Source: Streptomyces atratus
Lineage (GTDB): Bacteria > Actinomycetota > Actinomycetes > Streptomycetales > Streptomycetaceae
Direction: 5' to 3'
Length of the DNA: 64,000 nt
NCBI RefSeq assembly: GCF_900119365.1
Contig: NZ_FPJO01000023.1
Coordinates: 1-64,000 of the forward strand
The number at the start of each line of letters is the position of its first letter. Within the stretch, counting starts at the first letter, position 1. Shown here in pieces: positions 1 through 7,872 of the stretch. Made by a program: the position numbers and the translations under genes. Under the pieces are notes generated by a model. It was not told the origin of the DNA, did no database searches, and saw nothing but the letters and a program-made list of their open reading frames with translations.

Positions 1-192
1 GTCCTGCTGCTGAACGGCGAACTGGCCACTGCCGAACCGAAAAAGCTCCGCTACCGACTGCTGCACGTCGCCGCCCGCCTCACCCGAGGCGGGCGGCGCC
101 TCCGCCTGCGGATATCGGCGACCTGGCCATGGAGAAACGAACTCGCCGACGCCTTCCATCGCCTTGCCGCGCTGCCCCGACCAGCCGGCTGA
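1..192 (+). CDS. IS1380-type transposase, C-terminal end (cut by window edge)
   Basis: Frame 1 is open from the first base to a TGA at 190-192, giving 63 residues. The end reads as a basic stretch followed by TWPWRNELADAFHRLAALP, which resembles the C-terminal tail of IS1380-family DDE transposases (aromatic WPW, then a short helix ending RL.ALP). The catalytic part lies outside the window, so it cannot be judged whether the enzyme is intact. The family call rests on recall of the tail pattern only. Confidence 0.65.
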   Translation, partial: VLLLNGELATAEPKKLRYRLLHVAARLTRGGRRLRLRISATWPWRNELADAFHRLAALPRPAG

Positions 193-349
193 CCGACAAC
201 CCCCTGCCCGCCCACGACCCGAAGGACCCTGGAGAACCCGACCACCGCGCCGGGCCTCCGCCATGCCCAAACAGCCAAATCACCTCGCCCACCCGGCGGC
301 TGACGATCAGCGACGACTCATCACCCCAACCGAAACGGCGAGGTTAAGG
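1..349 (+). mobile_element. right-hand part of an IS1380-type insertion sequence
   Basis: The stretch holds the transposase tail and about 150 bases of non-coding DNA after it. It ends near 339-349, where the minus strand reads CCTTAACCTCGC, a plausible IS1380-type terminal repeat because family ends start with CCT. The left end is outside the window, so neither the inverted repeat nor the target duplication can be checked. The boundary is an inference. Confidence 0.35.
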
Positions 350-1387
350 AGCGGTGATCCTCGGATAGAGACACGCGTAGCAGGGACGCTGATTTCGGCA
401 TATGTCCAGTCCATAGCTCGTGACGGAGAGGGACAGGATGCTGTTCAGCCTCCTCTCTACCTTGACGAAGCCCCGAGCCAGCAAGCCATTCCAGATATGC
501 CTCACGTTCGGATCATTCAGAGTGGCTCCGAAGTCGTACATGGGGCCGCTTCGTCGTGGAAGGTCCACCAATGTTCGCCATTGCTGGGAACTCATCGCCT
601 CTGCGAGGAAGCGGAGTTGGGACGAGGCGACGGCGCTGGGCTGGCGGTCGATGTTCCCCCTGAGCTTTTCCACCTCCCTGGCCCTGGCTCGGGTCTCGCG
701 CCCGCCTTGGGCGTACGCGATGTTGACTTTCGCGATCTCGTACCGGCGAAGAAGGTCCCGGTACCTTCCCAAGTCGTAGTTGACCAGTCGGCAAACCACG
801 CTGGCGGGACGCCTGAGCTGTTCGGCGATCCGGGTGAGCATCTCGTCGTCCGGATCGATCAGGGCAGGGTGGTGTATCACTTCGGCGCGCTTGAAGACCT
901 CTACCAAATGCGCTGCGATCGTGGCTCGCCGTTCGGCGGCCGCGGGGTGGTGGTCCAGGGCGCGGTGAATCATGCCCAGTGGAAGTCCCAACGCGCTTGC
1001 CATCTTCAGGGGAAGGGTGCCGTCGTCGCGTGCCGGGAGTATCGCCAGACTCTCGATGTCGCGGTATGTCGTACGGCTGAGGCCGATCGTCTTCGCGAAC
1101 TCGGCCGCGGTCAGCCCCGCGTAGCAACGCAGATCCCTGATCTGGTCGACGTGCCCGGCGGGGCGGGCTTGGTAGAGCTCGCGGGGATTGACGTTGAATA
1201 TGTTCGCTATCTGGAGTACCCGCGCAGGCTCGGGGACGGATGTCTCCCGTTCGTAGGCCAGTACGCGTGCCTTGGATGTCTTCAGCAAGCCTGCAAGGTC
1301 TGCGGCGCTGAGGAGGCGCCCGCCCACTTTCCTGTCCGCACGTAGTTGGCGAAGGACGCTCGCGTCGAATAAAGGATGGTTGGCGAT
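344..1387 (-). CDS. XRE-type helix-turn-helix regulator, possibly cut at the C-terminus
   Basis: About 347 residues with two N-terminal HTH units. The first begins LRQLRADRKVGG and continues LSAADLAGLLKTSKARVLAYE. The second is ..RCYAGLTAAEFAKTIGLSRTTYRDIE. The rest is helical and not recognised. The first HTH starts upstream of the only in-frame GTG (1327). Going further up, the frame is closed by a TAA after an ATC at 1385-1387, and that ATC is preceded by GAAAGGG at good spacing, so a rare ATC start is proposed; otherwise start at 1327. The added N-terminus contains a TTA codon, which would need bldA. The stop (TAA, 344-346) lies in the presumed insertion-sequence end, so the original C-terminus may be lost. 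Confidence 0.6.
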   Translation of the reverse strand: MANHPLFDASVLRQLRADRKVGGRLLSAADLAGLLKTSKARVLAYERETSVPEPARVLQIANIFNVNPRELYQARPAGHVDQIRDLRCYAGLTAAEFAKTIGLSRTTYRDIESLAILPARDDGTLPLKMASALGLPLGMIHRALDHHPAAAERRATIAAHLVEVFKRAEVIHHPALIDPDDEMLTRIAEQLRRPASVVCRLVNYDLGRYRDLLRRYEIAKVNIAYAQGGRETRARAREVEKLRGNIDRQPSAVASSQLRFLAEAMSSQQWRTLVDLPRRSGPMYDFGATLNDPNVRHIWNGLLARGFVKVERRLNSILSLSVTSYGLDICRNQRPCYACLYPRITAP

Positions 1388-1598
1388 TTACCCTTTCAAA
1401 GTTGCTCTCTGTGGCGGGGGTTGGCTTGGTTCCATTCCATGCATGGTCGTTCGGGCGAGGCAACTCGTGTGGAGCGGAACCGAGCAACGTTTCCGGATTG
1501 AGATCGATGCTGTGGTCTGCCGCGCCGGAGGAGACAGTTACCCGTAAAGGTCCGGGGGTGTGCGGAACGTGACTACGCCACCCCGGGGGAGGAACTCC

Positions 1599-3038
1599 TC
1601 ACGCGCCCCAGGCGCCCAGCAGATCCGCAGGGGTGAGTGTCAGATCCGGGTGTACGCCGTCCGCGACCCCTGCCGGGCACACTGCCAGCAGCGGGGCCGC
1701 CGAGGCGCCCGGTACAGCAGATCGGGCCTCGGCGAGGTGGGAGAGTTCGCGGTCGCTGAAACGCTTGGTCTCGCGCCACTTGACCGAGCCGAGGAGCAGC
1801 GTGCGCTTCCCCGAGGCGGCGGGGACTACGATGTCGTACTCCTGGCTGTTGCCGCGGTTCCACCAGCTCCCCACCCGCCCGGCGTCCTCCAGGCCCGGTA
1901 GCTCCGGGCTGAGCCGGTACACCGCTTCCTGGATGAGTGGCTCGACGGCGCGGCCCCGCCAGCTCGGCCAGCCCCGGTCGAAGGCCGCGCGGGCGATGTC
2001 CGGTCGGCCGCGGGCGATGTGGGCCTGCTGTTCCTCGACGAAGCGGAACCAGAAACGCAGGTACGGGTCGTCGATGCGGTAGCGCCGCAGCCTGCTATTC
2101 GCCGGCGCGCCGACCGGTACGTCGACGCTGACCACCCCTTTGTCGGCGAGCATCTTTATGGCCCTGGTGACTGCTGTGTGCGCGGTGCCCCCTTCCTCGG
2201 GAAGCCTTCCGACGACTTGGGTGAAAGTGCTGACTCCGATGTCGGCACCCCCCATCGCGGACAGGACGCGCCGCGCCTGCTGTGCGTCGGGGAATTCGGC
2301 GTCGAGGGACCGCTGCCCCATCACGGCCAGATCGCTGTTCTCGTCACCGAGTTGTTCGTGCACGAACGCCCGGGTGCTGTGCGCGCGTGCGCGGTCCAGC
2401 ACGAGGCGTGGGTAACCCCCTGTGATGAGCGCGGTGTCGAAGGCGGCCAGCGGGTTCCCTCCGCTGCCCAGGGCTTCGGCGCATTCGGCGGGGTCGAAGG
2501 GGGCGACGGTGGTGCTCCTGGCCCGGCCGTAGAGCGGCCTGTCGTGCTCGGTCAGCCGCTCCATCATTCCGACATCGGAGCCGATCAGTACAAAGAGAAC
2601 GGGGGTGCTCTCCAGCCGACGGTCCCAGGCGTTCTGGAGCTGCCCCTCCAGGGTCGGATCCGCCCCGGCGGCCCACGGGAACTCATCGATGACGACGACG
2701 GAAGGGGTGCTGCGGCAGGCGACGGCGATCCTGCCCAGTGCGTCCCGCCAGTCGCTGGGGGGAGCGGAGAAGAGGGAATCGGCATCGGCGAGCGGGGTCG
2801 TCGAGGTGTGCAGCTCGGCGGTGAGGGCCTGGAGCTGGGTGGCGGGCGGTGCGTTCTTCACCGCGGAGAAGTAGAGGTACGGCAGTCCCGACTGCTCGAC
2901 AAAGCGTGTGAAGAGCCGGGATTTCCCCACCTGCCGGCGGCCGCGTACGGCGAGCAGCTGTCCCGTTCCGGACTCCCGGATGCGCAGTGTGCGGCGTTCC
3001 AGATCGGCAAGCGTGCGTTGGCGGCCGTAGAAGCCCAT
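1599..3038 (-). CDS. ATP-binding protein, archaeal-type ATPase with DUF234-like C-terminus
   Basis: 479 residues. It opens MGFYGRQRTLADLERR, then a Walker A GRRQVGKS near residue 38 and a Walker B VVVIDEFPWA near residue 115. A winged-helix-like part (TAVTRAIKMLADKGVVSV) leads to a C-terminal nuclease-like DUF234 region with WWNRGNSQEYDIVV and LLLGSVKWRE, matching the E...D...(D/E)xK order of that fold. Such stand-alone ATPases are common in archaea and scattered in actinomycetes; their role is unknown, with toxin, defence or mobile functions suggested. It stands alone. The ATG at 3038 fits the family's N-terminus. The short palindrome upstream may control it. Confidence 0.85.
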   Translation of the reverse strand: MGFYGRQRTLADLERRTLRIRESGTGQLLAVRGRRQVGKSRLFTRFVEQSGLPYLYFSAVKNAPPATQLQALTAELHTSTTPLADADSLFSAPPSDWRDALGRIAVACRSTPSVVVIDEFPWAAGADPTLEGQLQNAWDRRLESTPVLFVLIGSDVGMMERLTEHDRPLYGRARSTTVAPFDPAECAEALGSGGNPLAAFDTALITGGYPRLVLDRARAHSTRAFVHEQLGDENSDLAVMGQRSLDAEFPDAQQARRVLSAMGGADIGVSTFTQVVGRLPEEGGTAHTAVTRAIKMLADKGVVSVDVPVGAPANSRLRRYRIDDPYLRFWFRFVEEQQAHIARGRPDIARAAFDRGWPSWRGRAVEPLIQEAVYRLSPELPGLEDAGRVGSWWNRGNSQEYDIVVPAASGKRTLLLGSVKWRETKRFSDRELSHLAEARSAVPGASAAPLLAVCPAGVADGVHPDLTLTPADLLGAWGA

Positions 3039-3081
3039 GTGTCTGACCTTCCGGGGACGGAGGGGGTGCGTACGGGAGAAT

Positions 3082-3114
3082 CATACATCTAGGTAACATA
3101 CATGGATGTATGTT
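3082..3114. promoter_or_regulatory. operator-like palindrome between the ATPase and the HNH gene
   Basis: 3095-3114 reads AACATACATGGATGTATGTT, a perfect 9-bp inverted repeat around GG. A further CATACAT copy lies at 3082-3088. This is AT-rich against the surrounding DNA. It sits 57 bases upstream of the ATPase start on the minus strand, where TATGAT could act as a -10. It is a candidate repressor site; the binding protein is unknown. Confidence 0.45.
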
Positions 3115-3255
3115 AAGTGCCCCGGCGGTCCGGCGACTCGGTTGATGTGTGATTCAGGTCGCAATCGCCTGGCCCATCGGCATGTGCATGTCCGCCGGGA
3201 GAAGGCCTCCGTAGGATTCCCAGGTTCGGCTTTCTCTCCGTCAGGACGGTTCCGA

Positions 3256-4017
3256 GTGATATCTCCCCGCGCTTACCGAGTGATGCTGCCCGCCCTCGGC
3301 GTGGCGGCGGTGCTGGCCCTGGCCGGCTGTGACCCGGAGCCCTCGCCCTCCGAGGGGGACGACGGCGGACAGGCCGTCACCGGGTTCGGGGCCAGTCCGC
3401 TCGACAACGCCGACGGTACGAAGCCGGGGCTCGCGCCGCTCACGTCCGAGGCGGACCGGGCAGCCGGGCGGAAGGTCATCGAGAAGGTGGCGACGAAGGG
3501 GCGAGGGCCGAAGACCGGTTACGCGCGGGACAAGTTCGGCTATGCGTGGATGGACACGGCCGACGGCGTGCCACTTGCGAGGAACGGGTGCGACACTCGA
3601 AACGATCTGATTCGTCGCGATGGCCAGAACCTCCGTTTCCGGTCCGGTTCGGACTGTGTGGTCGTGTCGATGACTCTCAAGGACCCGTACACCGGCTCCA
3701 CCATCGACTGGCGCAAGCAGCAGGCCACCAAGGTCCAGATCGACCACGTCATGCCGCTCTCGTACGACTGGCAGATGGGTGCCTCGCGCTGGAACGAGGC
3801 CAAGCGGCAGCAGATCGCCAACGACCCGCTCAACCTCATCCCGGTGGACGGGCCGGCCAACAACGCCAAGCGCGACTCGGGGCCGGCTTCCTGGCTGCCG
3901 CCGTACAAGCCGGTCCGCTGCTCGTACGCGGTGCGGTTCGCGCAGGTGTCCCTGAAGTACGGACTGCCGGTCACCGCCGCCGACAAGACGGCGATGCTGG
4001 AGCAGTGCGGCGGGTGA
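3256..4017 (+). CDS. exported HNH/DUF1524-type nuclease lipoprotein
   Basis: 253 residues. The N-terminus is a short basic region, a hydrophobic stretch and the lipobox LALAGC (Cys about residue 23), so the protein should be exported and lipid-anchored. The nuclease core is in the C-terminal half: IDHVMPLSYDWQMGASRW, then NDPLNLIPVDGPANNAKRD, the DH...N...N pattern of the HNH/DUF1524 domain found in secreted actinomycete nucleases and in GmrSD-type enzymes. GTG 3256 is chosen because AGGACGG precedes it at normal spacing and it gives a proper signal peptide; GTG 3280 or ATG 3283 would shorten it. A strong terminator follows. Likely an extracellular DNase; substrate inferred from the family. 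Confidence 0.88.
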   Translation: MISPRAYRVMLPALGVAAVLALAGCDPEPSPSEGDDGGQAVTGFGASPLDNADGTKPGLAPLTSEADRAAGRKVIEKVATKGRGPKTGYARDKFGYAWMDTADGVPLARNGCDTRNDLIRRDGQNLRFRSGSDCVVVSMTLKDPYTGSTIDWRKQQATKVQIDHVMPLSYDWQMGASRWNEAKRQQIANDPLNLIPVDGPANNAKRDSGPASWLPPYKPVRCSYAVRFAQVSLKYGLPVTAADKTAMLEQCGG

Positions 4018-4044
4018 GCAGAGGGGCCAGGGAGTCCGGGGTGC

Positions 4045-4076
4045 ACGGAACCCGCCCTGGGGTGGGCGGGTTCCGT
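4045..4076. terminator. terminator after the HNH gene
   Basis: A 12-bp perfect stem (ACGGAACCCGCC / GGCGGGTTCCGT) with an 8-base loop, starting about 28 bases after the HNH stop. There is no long T tail, as is usual in Streptomyces. Confidence 0.75.
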
Positions 4077-4101
4077 TGCTCTGTTGTGTGGCTTGAAGGG
4101 T

Positions 4102-4566
4102 TCAGGGCTTCGGCTTGGTTGCCTTGAACGGCTTGTCGAATTCGGAGAATTCGACTGTCACGGGGGCGGTGTGGTCGGTGTCGTGTCCCGATGCGCCGTG
4201 TGGGTGGGGCGGTTTCAGGTTCAGCTTGAGCAGGAAGGGTTTGCCGTCGGTGGCGATGTCCGCCGTCCACTTTCCGTCGGCCGTCCCGCCGGTGACGGTC
4301 AGGGTGCCTCTTGCGGGCCGTTCCGGTCTTCGGTGCGAGGAGGCCGAGGAAGGTCTCCCGGTCGCAGTAGTGTTCGGCCGGCTTCGCGTGCCGGTCGGCG
4401 GTGGTGGGCCTCACCCAGTGGCCGGCGAGGCCGGTGGTGGCGGTCGTCCGGAGCATCGCGGCGTCCGACCGGGTGCGGACGGTGCCGCCCGTCCGTACCA
4501 GCTCCATCGTGCCTGCCGCGCCCATGGAGAGGGTGACCGGGCGGCTCCGGTCTCTCCGGTTCGTTC
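4102..4566 (-). pseudogene. frameshifted remnant of a Streptomyces lipoprotein
   Basis: Two minus-strand frames read on from each other. The upstream frame gives MELVRTGGTVRTRSDAAML and AEHYCDRETFLGLL. The downstream frame gives GTLTVTGGTADGKWTADIA, DGKPFLLKLNLKP and TVEFSEFDKPFKATKPKP before the stop at 4102. Together they follow a family of secreted Streptomyces lipoproteins with a D.A.L....C....FL pattern and a ..GKP(Y/F)LLK..F.DFDKPV.A end. The frame changes around 4308-4325. The signal peptide and first part are missing, so this is a 5'-truncated and frameshifted copy. Confidence 0.6.
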
Positions 4567-4587
4567 TGTCCGGTCCCAGAAGGACGG

Positions 4588-5439
4588 TCAGAGCTTCAGG
4601 TCCCACTGCGAGGCGTCGTACGTGAAGCCGGGGTTGACCTCGACGGTCAGGTTCCTGGCGTCCGCCGGGGCGTCGAAGGCGAACTGGACCGTGACCTTCT
4701 TGCCCGGCAGGACCGTGCCGCTGAAGCCCGCGCCGACCTTGTTGTCGAAGATCTGCTCGGCGTCCACGCCGTCCTGGCCGGCCCGCGCCGAGACGCTGAC
4801 GAGCGCGGAGTCGAACTTCTCCTTGCCCGCGTTCTCGATGACGACGGCGACCCGGTAGGCCTTCTGGCCCTTGGTGTGTCCGGCGGCGTACGCGTCCGGG
4901 GTGTACGAGGTGGCGTCGCCGACCGTGACCGTCAGGTCGTCGTCGTACACGGCCGAGTCACCGGCCTCCAGCGCCTCGCCGGTCTCCTTCTTCTTGTCCG
5001 CGTCGCCCTTGTCCGAGCCCCCGCCCTTGGCGGAGTCCCCGCCGGGCTTCGGCTTCGCGGAGGCCGTGGTGTCCGACACCGCCTTGTTGAGGTCGTTCAC
5101 GGCGTCGTCCACGGCCTTGAACGTGATCACCGCACCCACCACCGCGAGGATCAGCGAGATCAGGCCGAGTACGGCGCCGAAGGTGGTCATCCCCTTGTTG
5201 GTGGCCTCGCCGCGCTTCGCGCGGCCCCGGCCGGCCAGGCCCAGGACCAGGGCGATGAGGCCGAGGATGCCCGCCAGCCAGAACAGGAACGGGATCAGGC
5301 CGGACACGGCGCCGATGACACCCAGGACGAGGGCGGCGATGCCCAGTCCGTTGCGGGCCGGGCGCACGCCCGGCGTCTGGGCCGGGGCGTACGGCTGCTG
5401 GGGCTGCGGGGACTGCGGCGGCTGCGTGAACTGGGACAT
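4588..5439 (-). CDS. DUF4190/DUF4352-type membrane-anchored protein
   Basis: 283 residues. A Pro/Gln-rich N-terminus (about 1-30) is followed by a paired hydrophobic DUF4190-like region with three membrane segments (NGLGIAALVLGVIGAVSGLIP, FWLAGILGLIALVLGLAG and a later FGAVLGLISLILAVVGAVI). Next comes a Lys/Gly-rich linker, and then an outside domain of DUF4352 type (YRVAVVIENAGKEKFD, GKKVTVQFAFDAPADARNLTVEV). ATG 5439 has GGAGGG upstream; an earlier TTG (5514) lacks one. The function of the family is not known; an exported Ig-like domain is typical. It is divergent from the methylase gene and shares the repeat-bearing promoter region. Confidence 0.85.
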   Translation of the reverse strand: MSQFTQPPQSPQPQQPYAPAQTPGVRPARNGLGIAALVLGVIGAVSGLIPFLFWLAGILGLIALVLGLAGRGRAKRGEATNKGMTTFGAVLGLISLILAVVGAVITFKAVDDAVNDLNKAVSDTTASAKPKPGGDSAKGGGSDKGDADKKKETGEALEAGDSAVYDDDLTVTVGDATSYTPDAYAAGHTKGQKAYRVAVVIENAGKEKFDSALVSVSARAGQDGVDAEQIFDNKVGAGFSGTVLPGKKVTVQFAFDAPADARNLTVEVNPGFTYDASQWDLKL

Positions 5440-5527
5440 GGCTGTGCCCTCCGGCAAAAACAGAGATGAGTGGTGAGCGGTTCCGTGCATCGCTGTCGTG
5501 CAGCGACGAGTCAATAAGACCAGGGCT

Positions 5528-5601
5528 TGTGAACCGAGTCAACACGATTCACGATGGATGGGTTGATGCACGCTGTGAATCGATGTCGTGTGAACCGGGT
5601 C
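5528..5601. promoter_or_regulatory. repeat-rich control region upstream of the methylase gene
   Basis: Two direct copies of TGTGAACCG(A/G)GTC lie at 5528-5540 and 5589-5601. Between them is an inverted pair, GATTCAC (5546-5552) and GTGAATC (5575-5581). The set lies 58 bases upstream of the methylase start and 90 bases from the divergent membrane protein. The layout suggests a regulator binding several half-sites. Bound factor unknown. Confidence 0.45.
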
Positions 5602-5658
5602 GGTATGCTCGCCGACAAGCCAGTACCGGGACGAGCGCCAGGACCAGGGAGACAGTCA

Positions 5659-7752
5659 GTGTCGGAGAACTCGACAGAGGTGACCGCGGCCGGGATCGCA
5701 CGGCTGGCGGGGGTGGGACGCGCCGCGGTCAGCAACTGGCGCCGCCGCCACGCCGACTTCCCCAAGCCCGTCGGCGGCACCGAGTCGAGCCCGTCCTTCG
5801 CGCTGCCCGAGGTCGAGCGATGGCTCCGCGACCAGGGGAAGCTCGCCGAGGTCCCGCTGCGCGAACGGGTCTGGCAGCAGCTCGCCGGCCACCCCGCCGG
5901 TGCCGTCCCCGCCCTGGTCCACACCGGCTGCGCCCTGCTGCTCCTGCGGACCAGCCCCAGGACCTGGCCGGAGATCACCGCCGTGTCGGACGAAGGGATG
6001 GCCGGCGTGCTCTCCCTCGCCGTCGACAAGGTGCTCACCACCCGCTTCGGACCGGCGGCGGAAGCCGGGCGAGCCGTACACGCCCCGAGCCCCGCCGAAC
6101 TGCTCCCGTCCGTTCCGCTGCTCCGCGCCGCCGCCGAACTCGCCGCCGGGACCGGGATCCAGGAGACCTTCGAGTTCCTGCTCGGCCGTCAACTGGACGC
6201 CAACCCGCGCCAGTACACCCTCACCCCGCCCGGACTCGCCGAACTCATGGCCGCCCTGGTGGAGACGGGGGAGCGGCCCGCCCGCACGGTCCTCGACCCG
6301 GCCGCGGGCACCGGCGCCCTGCTGCGCGCCGTCGGCCGCCCGGCCGCCCTGTACGCCCAGGAGAACGACCTCGACCTCGCCGCGCTCACCGCGCTGCGAC
6401 TCGCCCTGCACACCGACACCGGCTGCGCCCTGGCGGCACGGACCGGCGACACCCTGCGCGCCGACGCCTTTCCGCAGCTCGCCGCCGACGCCGTGCTCTG
6501 CCACCCGCCGTTCAACGAACGCAACTGGGGCCACGACGAGCTCGCCTACGACCCGCGCTGGGAGTACGGCTTCCCGGCCCGTACCGAGTCCGAACTCGCC
6601 TGGGTCCAGCACGCCCTGGCCCATCTGCGCGAGGGCGGCACCGCCGTACTCCTGATGCCCCCGGCCGCCGCCTCCCGCCGCTCCGGCCGCCGGATCCGCG
6701 CCGATCTGCTGCGCCGCGGCGCCCTGCGCGCCGTCATCGCGCTCCCGGCCGGCGCCGCACCCCCGTACGGCATCCCGCTCCACCTCTGGGTGCTCCGCAA
6801 GCCCGGCAGCGGCCTGCACCCCTCGCCCGAACTACTGCTCGTCGACACCGCCGAACCCGCCGAATCGCCTTCGGCGGGCCCGGCTCCGGCCGCCCCCGCC
6901 GGCGGGCGCGACCGGCTCGACTGGCAGGCGGTGCACGGCGCCGTGCTCGACGCCTGGAAGTCCTTCGAGGACGCCGGTCACCCAGCCGCGGACCGCCCCG
7001 GCGCCGGCCGCGCCGTACCCGTCATCGAACTCCTCGACGACGACGTGGACCTGGCCCCCGCCCGCCATCTGCCGCCGCCGGCCGCCGCGGGCGGTCCCGC
7101 CGAGCTGATCCGCGTACGGGAACGGCTCACCGAGACGCTCGGCCTCACCGGCACCCTCACCCCCTCGGCCGTGACCCCCTCCGAACCGGCGCACTGGCCG
7201 CTCACCACCGTCGGCGAACTCGCCCGCGCCGGCGCCCTCCAGCTCCGCACCGGCGGCTCCGGCACCGGCCCCGGGCCCGTCCTCACCGAACACGACGTCC
7301 TCGGCTCCACCGCCCCTTCGGGAAGCCTGCCCGTCGACGGGCCCGCCGAGGAGCCGGTCCTCGTCGAACCGGGCGACGTCGTCGTGCCCGTGCTCGGCGG
7401 CGGCTCCGTCGCCCGCGTCGTCGACGACGCCACCGCGGGCGCCGCGCTGGGCCGCAACCTCCAGCTGCTGCGCCCCGATCCGACCGCCATCGACCCCTGG
7501 TTCCTGGCCGGGTTCCTGCGCGGCACCGCCAACAACCGCCAGGCCAGCAGCTACGCCTCCACCGCCACCCGGCTGGACGCCCGCCGCCTCCAACTGCCGC
7601 GGCTGCCGCTCGCCGAGCAGCAGCGCTACGGGCAACGGTTCCGTGCCCTGGCCGAGTTCGAGGACGCCCTGAGGCTGACCGGCCGGCTCGGCGGACAACT
7701 CGTCCAGGGGATGTACGACGGGCTGACGGACGGCACGGTCGCGCCGGGGTGA
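5659..7752 (+). CDS. N-6 DNA methylase with N-terminal HTH and S-like C-terminus
   Basis: 697 residues. N-terminus: HTH IARLAGVGRAAVSNWRRRH (about 12-30). Middle: type I M-subunit-like methyltransferase, with SAM motif I VLDPAAGTGALLRAVG (about 213-228) and motif IV as CHPPFNERNWG (about 284), where the family has N/D-P-P-F/Y. C-terminus: WPLTTVGELARAG...VEPGDVVVPVLGG...FLAGFLRG..NNRQ...LPLAEQQRYG, like a type I specificity subunit, so M and S parts are fused. No restriction subunit lies nearby. GTG 5659 fits the known N-terminus and has AGGGAG before it. The Asn-to-His change in the catalytic motif may weaken adenine methylation; a DNA-binding or regulatory role is possible. Confidence 0.9.
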   Translation: MSENSTEVTAAGIARLAGVGRAAVSNWRRRHADFPKPVGGTESSPSFALPEVERWLRDQGKLAEVPLRERVWQQLAGHPAGAVPALVHTGCALLLLRTSPRTWPEITAVSDEGMAGVLSLAVDKVLTTRFGPAAEAGRAVHAPSPAELLPSVPLLRAAAELAAGTGIQETFEFLLGRQLDANPRQYTLTPPGLAELMAALVETGERPARTVLDPAAGTGALLRAVGRPAALYAQENDLDLAALTALRLALHTDTGCALAARTGDTLRADAFPQLAADAVLCHPPFNERNWGHDELAYDPRWEYGFPARTESELAWVQHALAHLREGGTAVLLMPPAAASRRSGRRIRADLLRRGALRAVIALPAGAAPPYGIPLHLWVLRKPGSGLHPSPELLLVDTAEPAESPSAGPAPAAPAGGRDRLDWQAVHGAVLDAWKSFEDAGHPAADRPGAGRAVPVIELLDDDVDLAPARHLPPPAAAGGPAELIRVRERLTETLGLTGTLTPSAVTPSEPAHWPLTTVGELARAGALQLRTGGSGTGPGPVLTEHDVLGSTAPSGSLPVDGPAEEPVLVEPGDVVVPVLGGGSVARVVDDATAGAALGRNLQLLRPDPTAIDPWFLAGFLRGTANNRQASSYASTATRLDARRLQLPRLPLAEQQRYGQRFRALAEFEDALRLTGRLGGQLVQGMYDGLTDGTVAPG

Positions 7753-7872
7753 GGTGAACCACAGCGGATCCGTACAACCCGGGGCCGGTTGTCGGTGTCG
7801 CCCTTTACGCTCGGATCTGCGCGCACGGAGCGTGTGCGCGGATGTTCAACGACCAGGTCTCCAGGAGCAGCC

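Noticed and set aside
1599..4017. ATPase plus HNH nuclease as a two-gene defence system.
   Set aside because: The nuclease has a signal peptide and lipobox, so it acts outside the cell, and the two genes are divergent.
5509..7752. Idea that the methylase belongs to a complete restriction or BREX/Pgl system.
   Set aside because: No restriction, ATPase, phosphatase or helicase gene lies next to it. The flanking kinase is separated by another gene and looks like a normal regulatory kinase.
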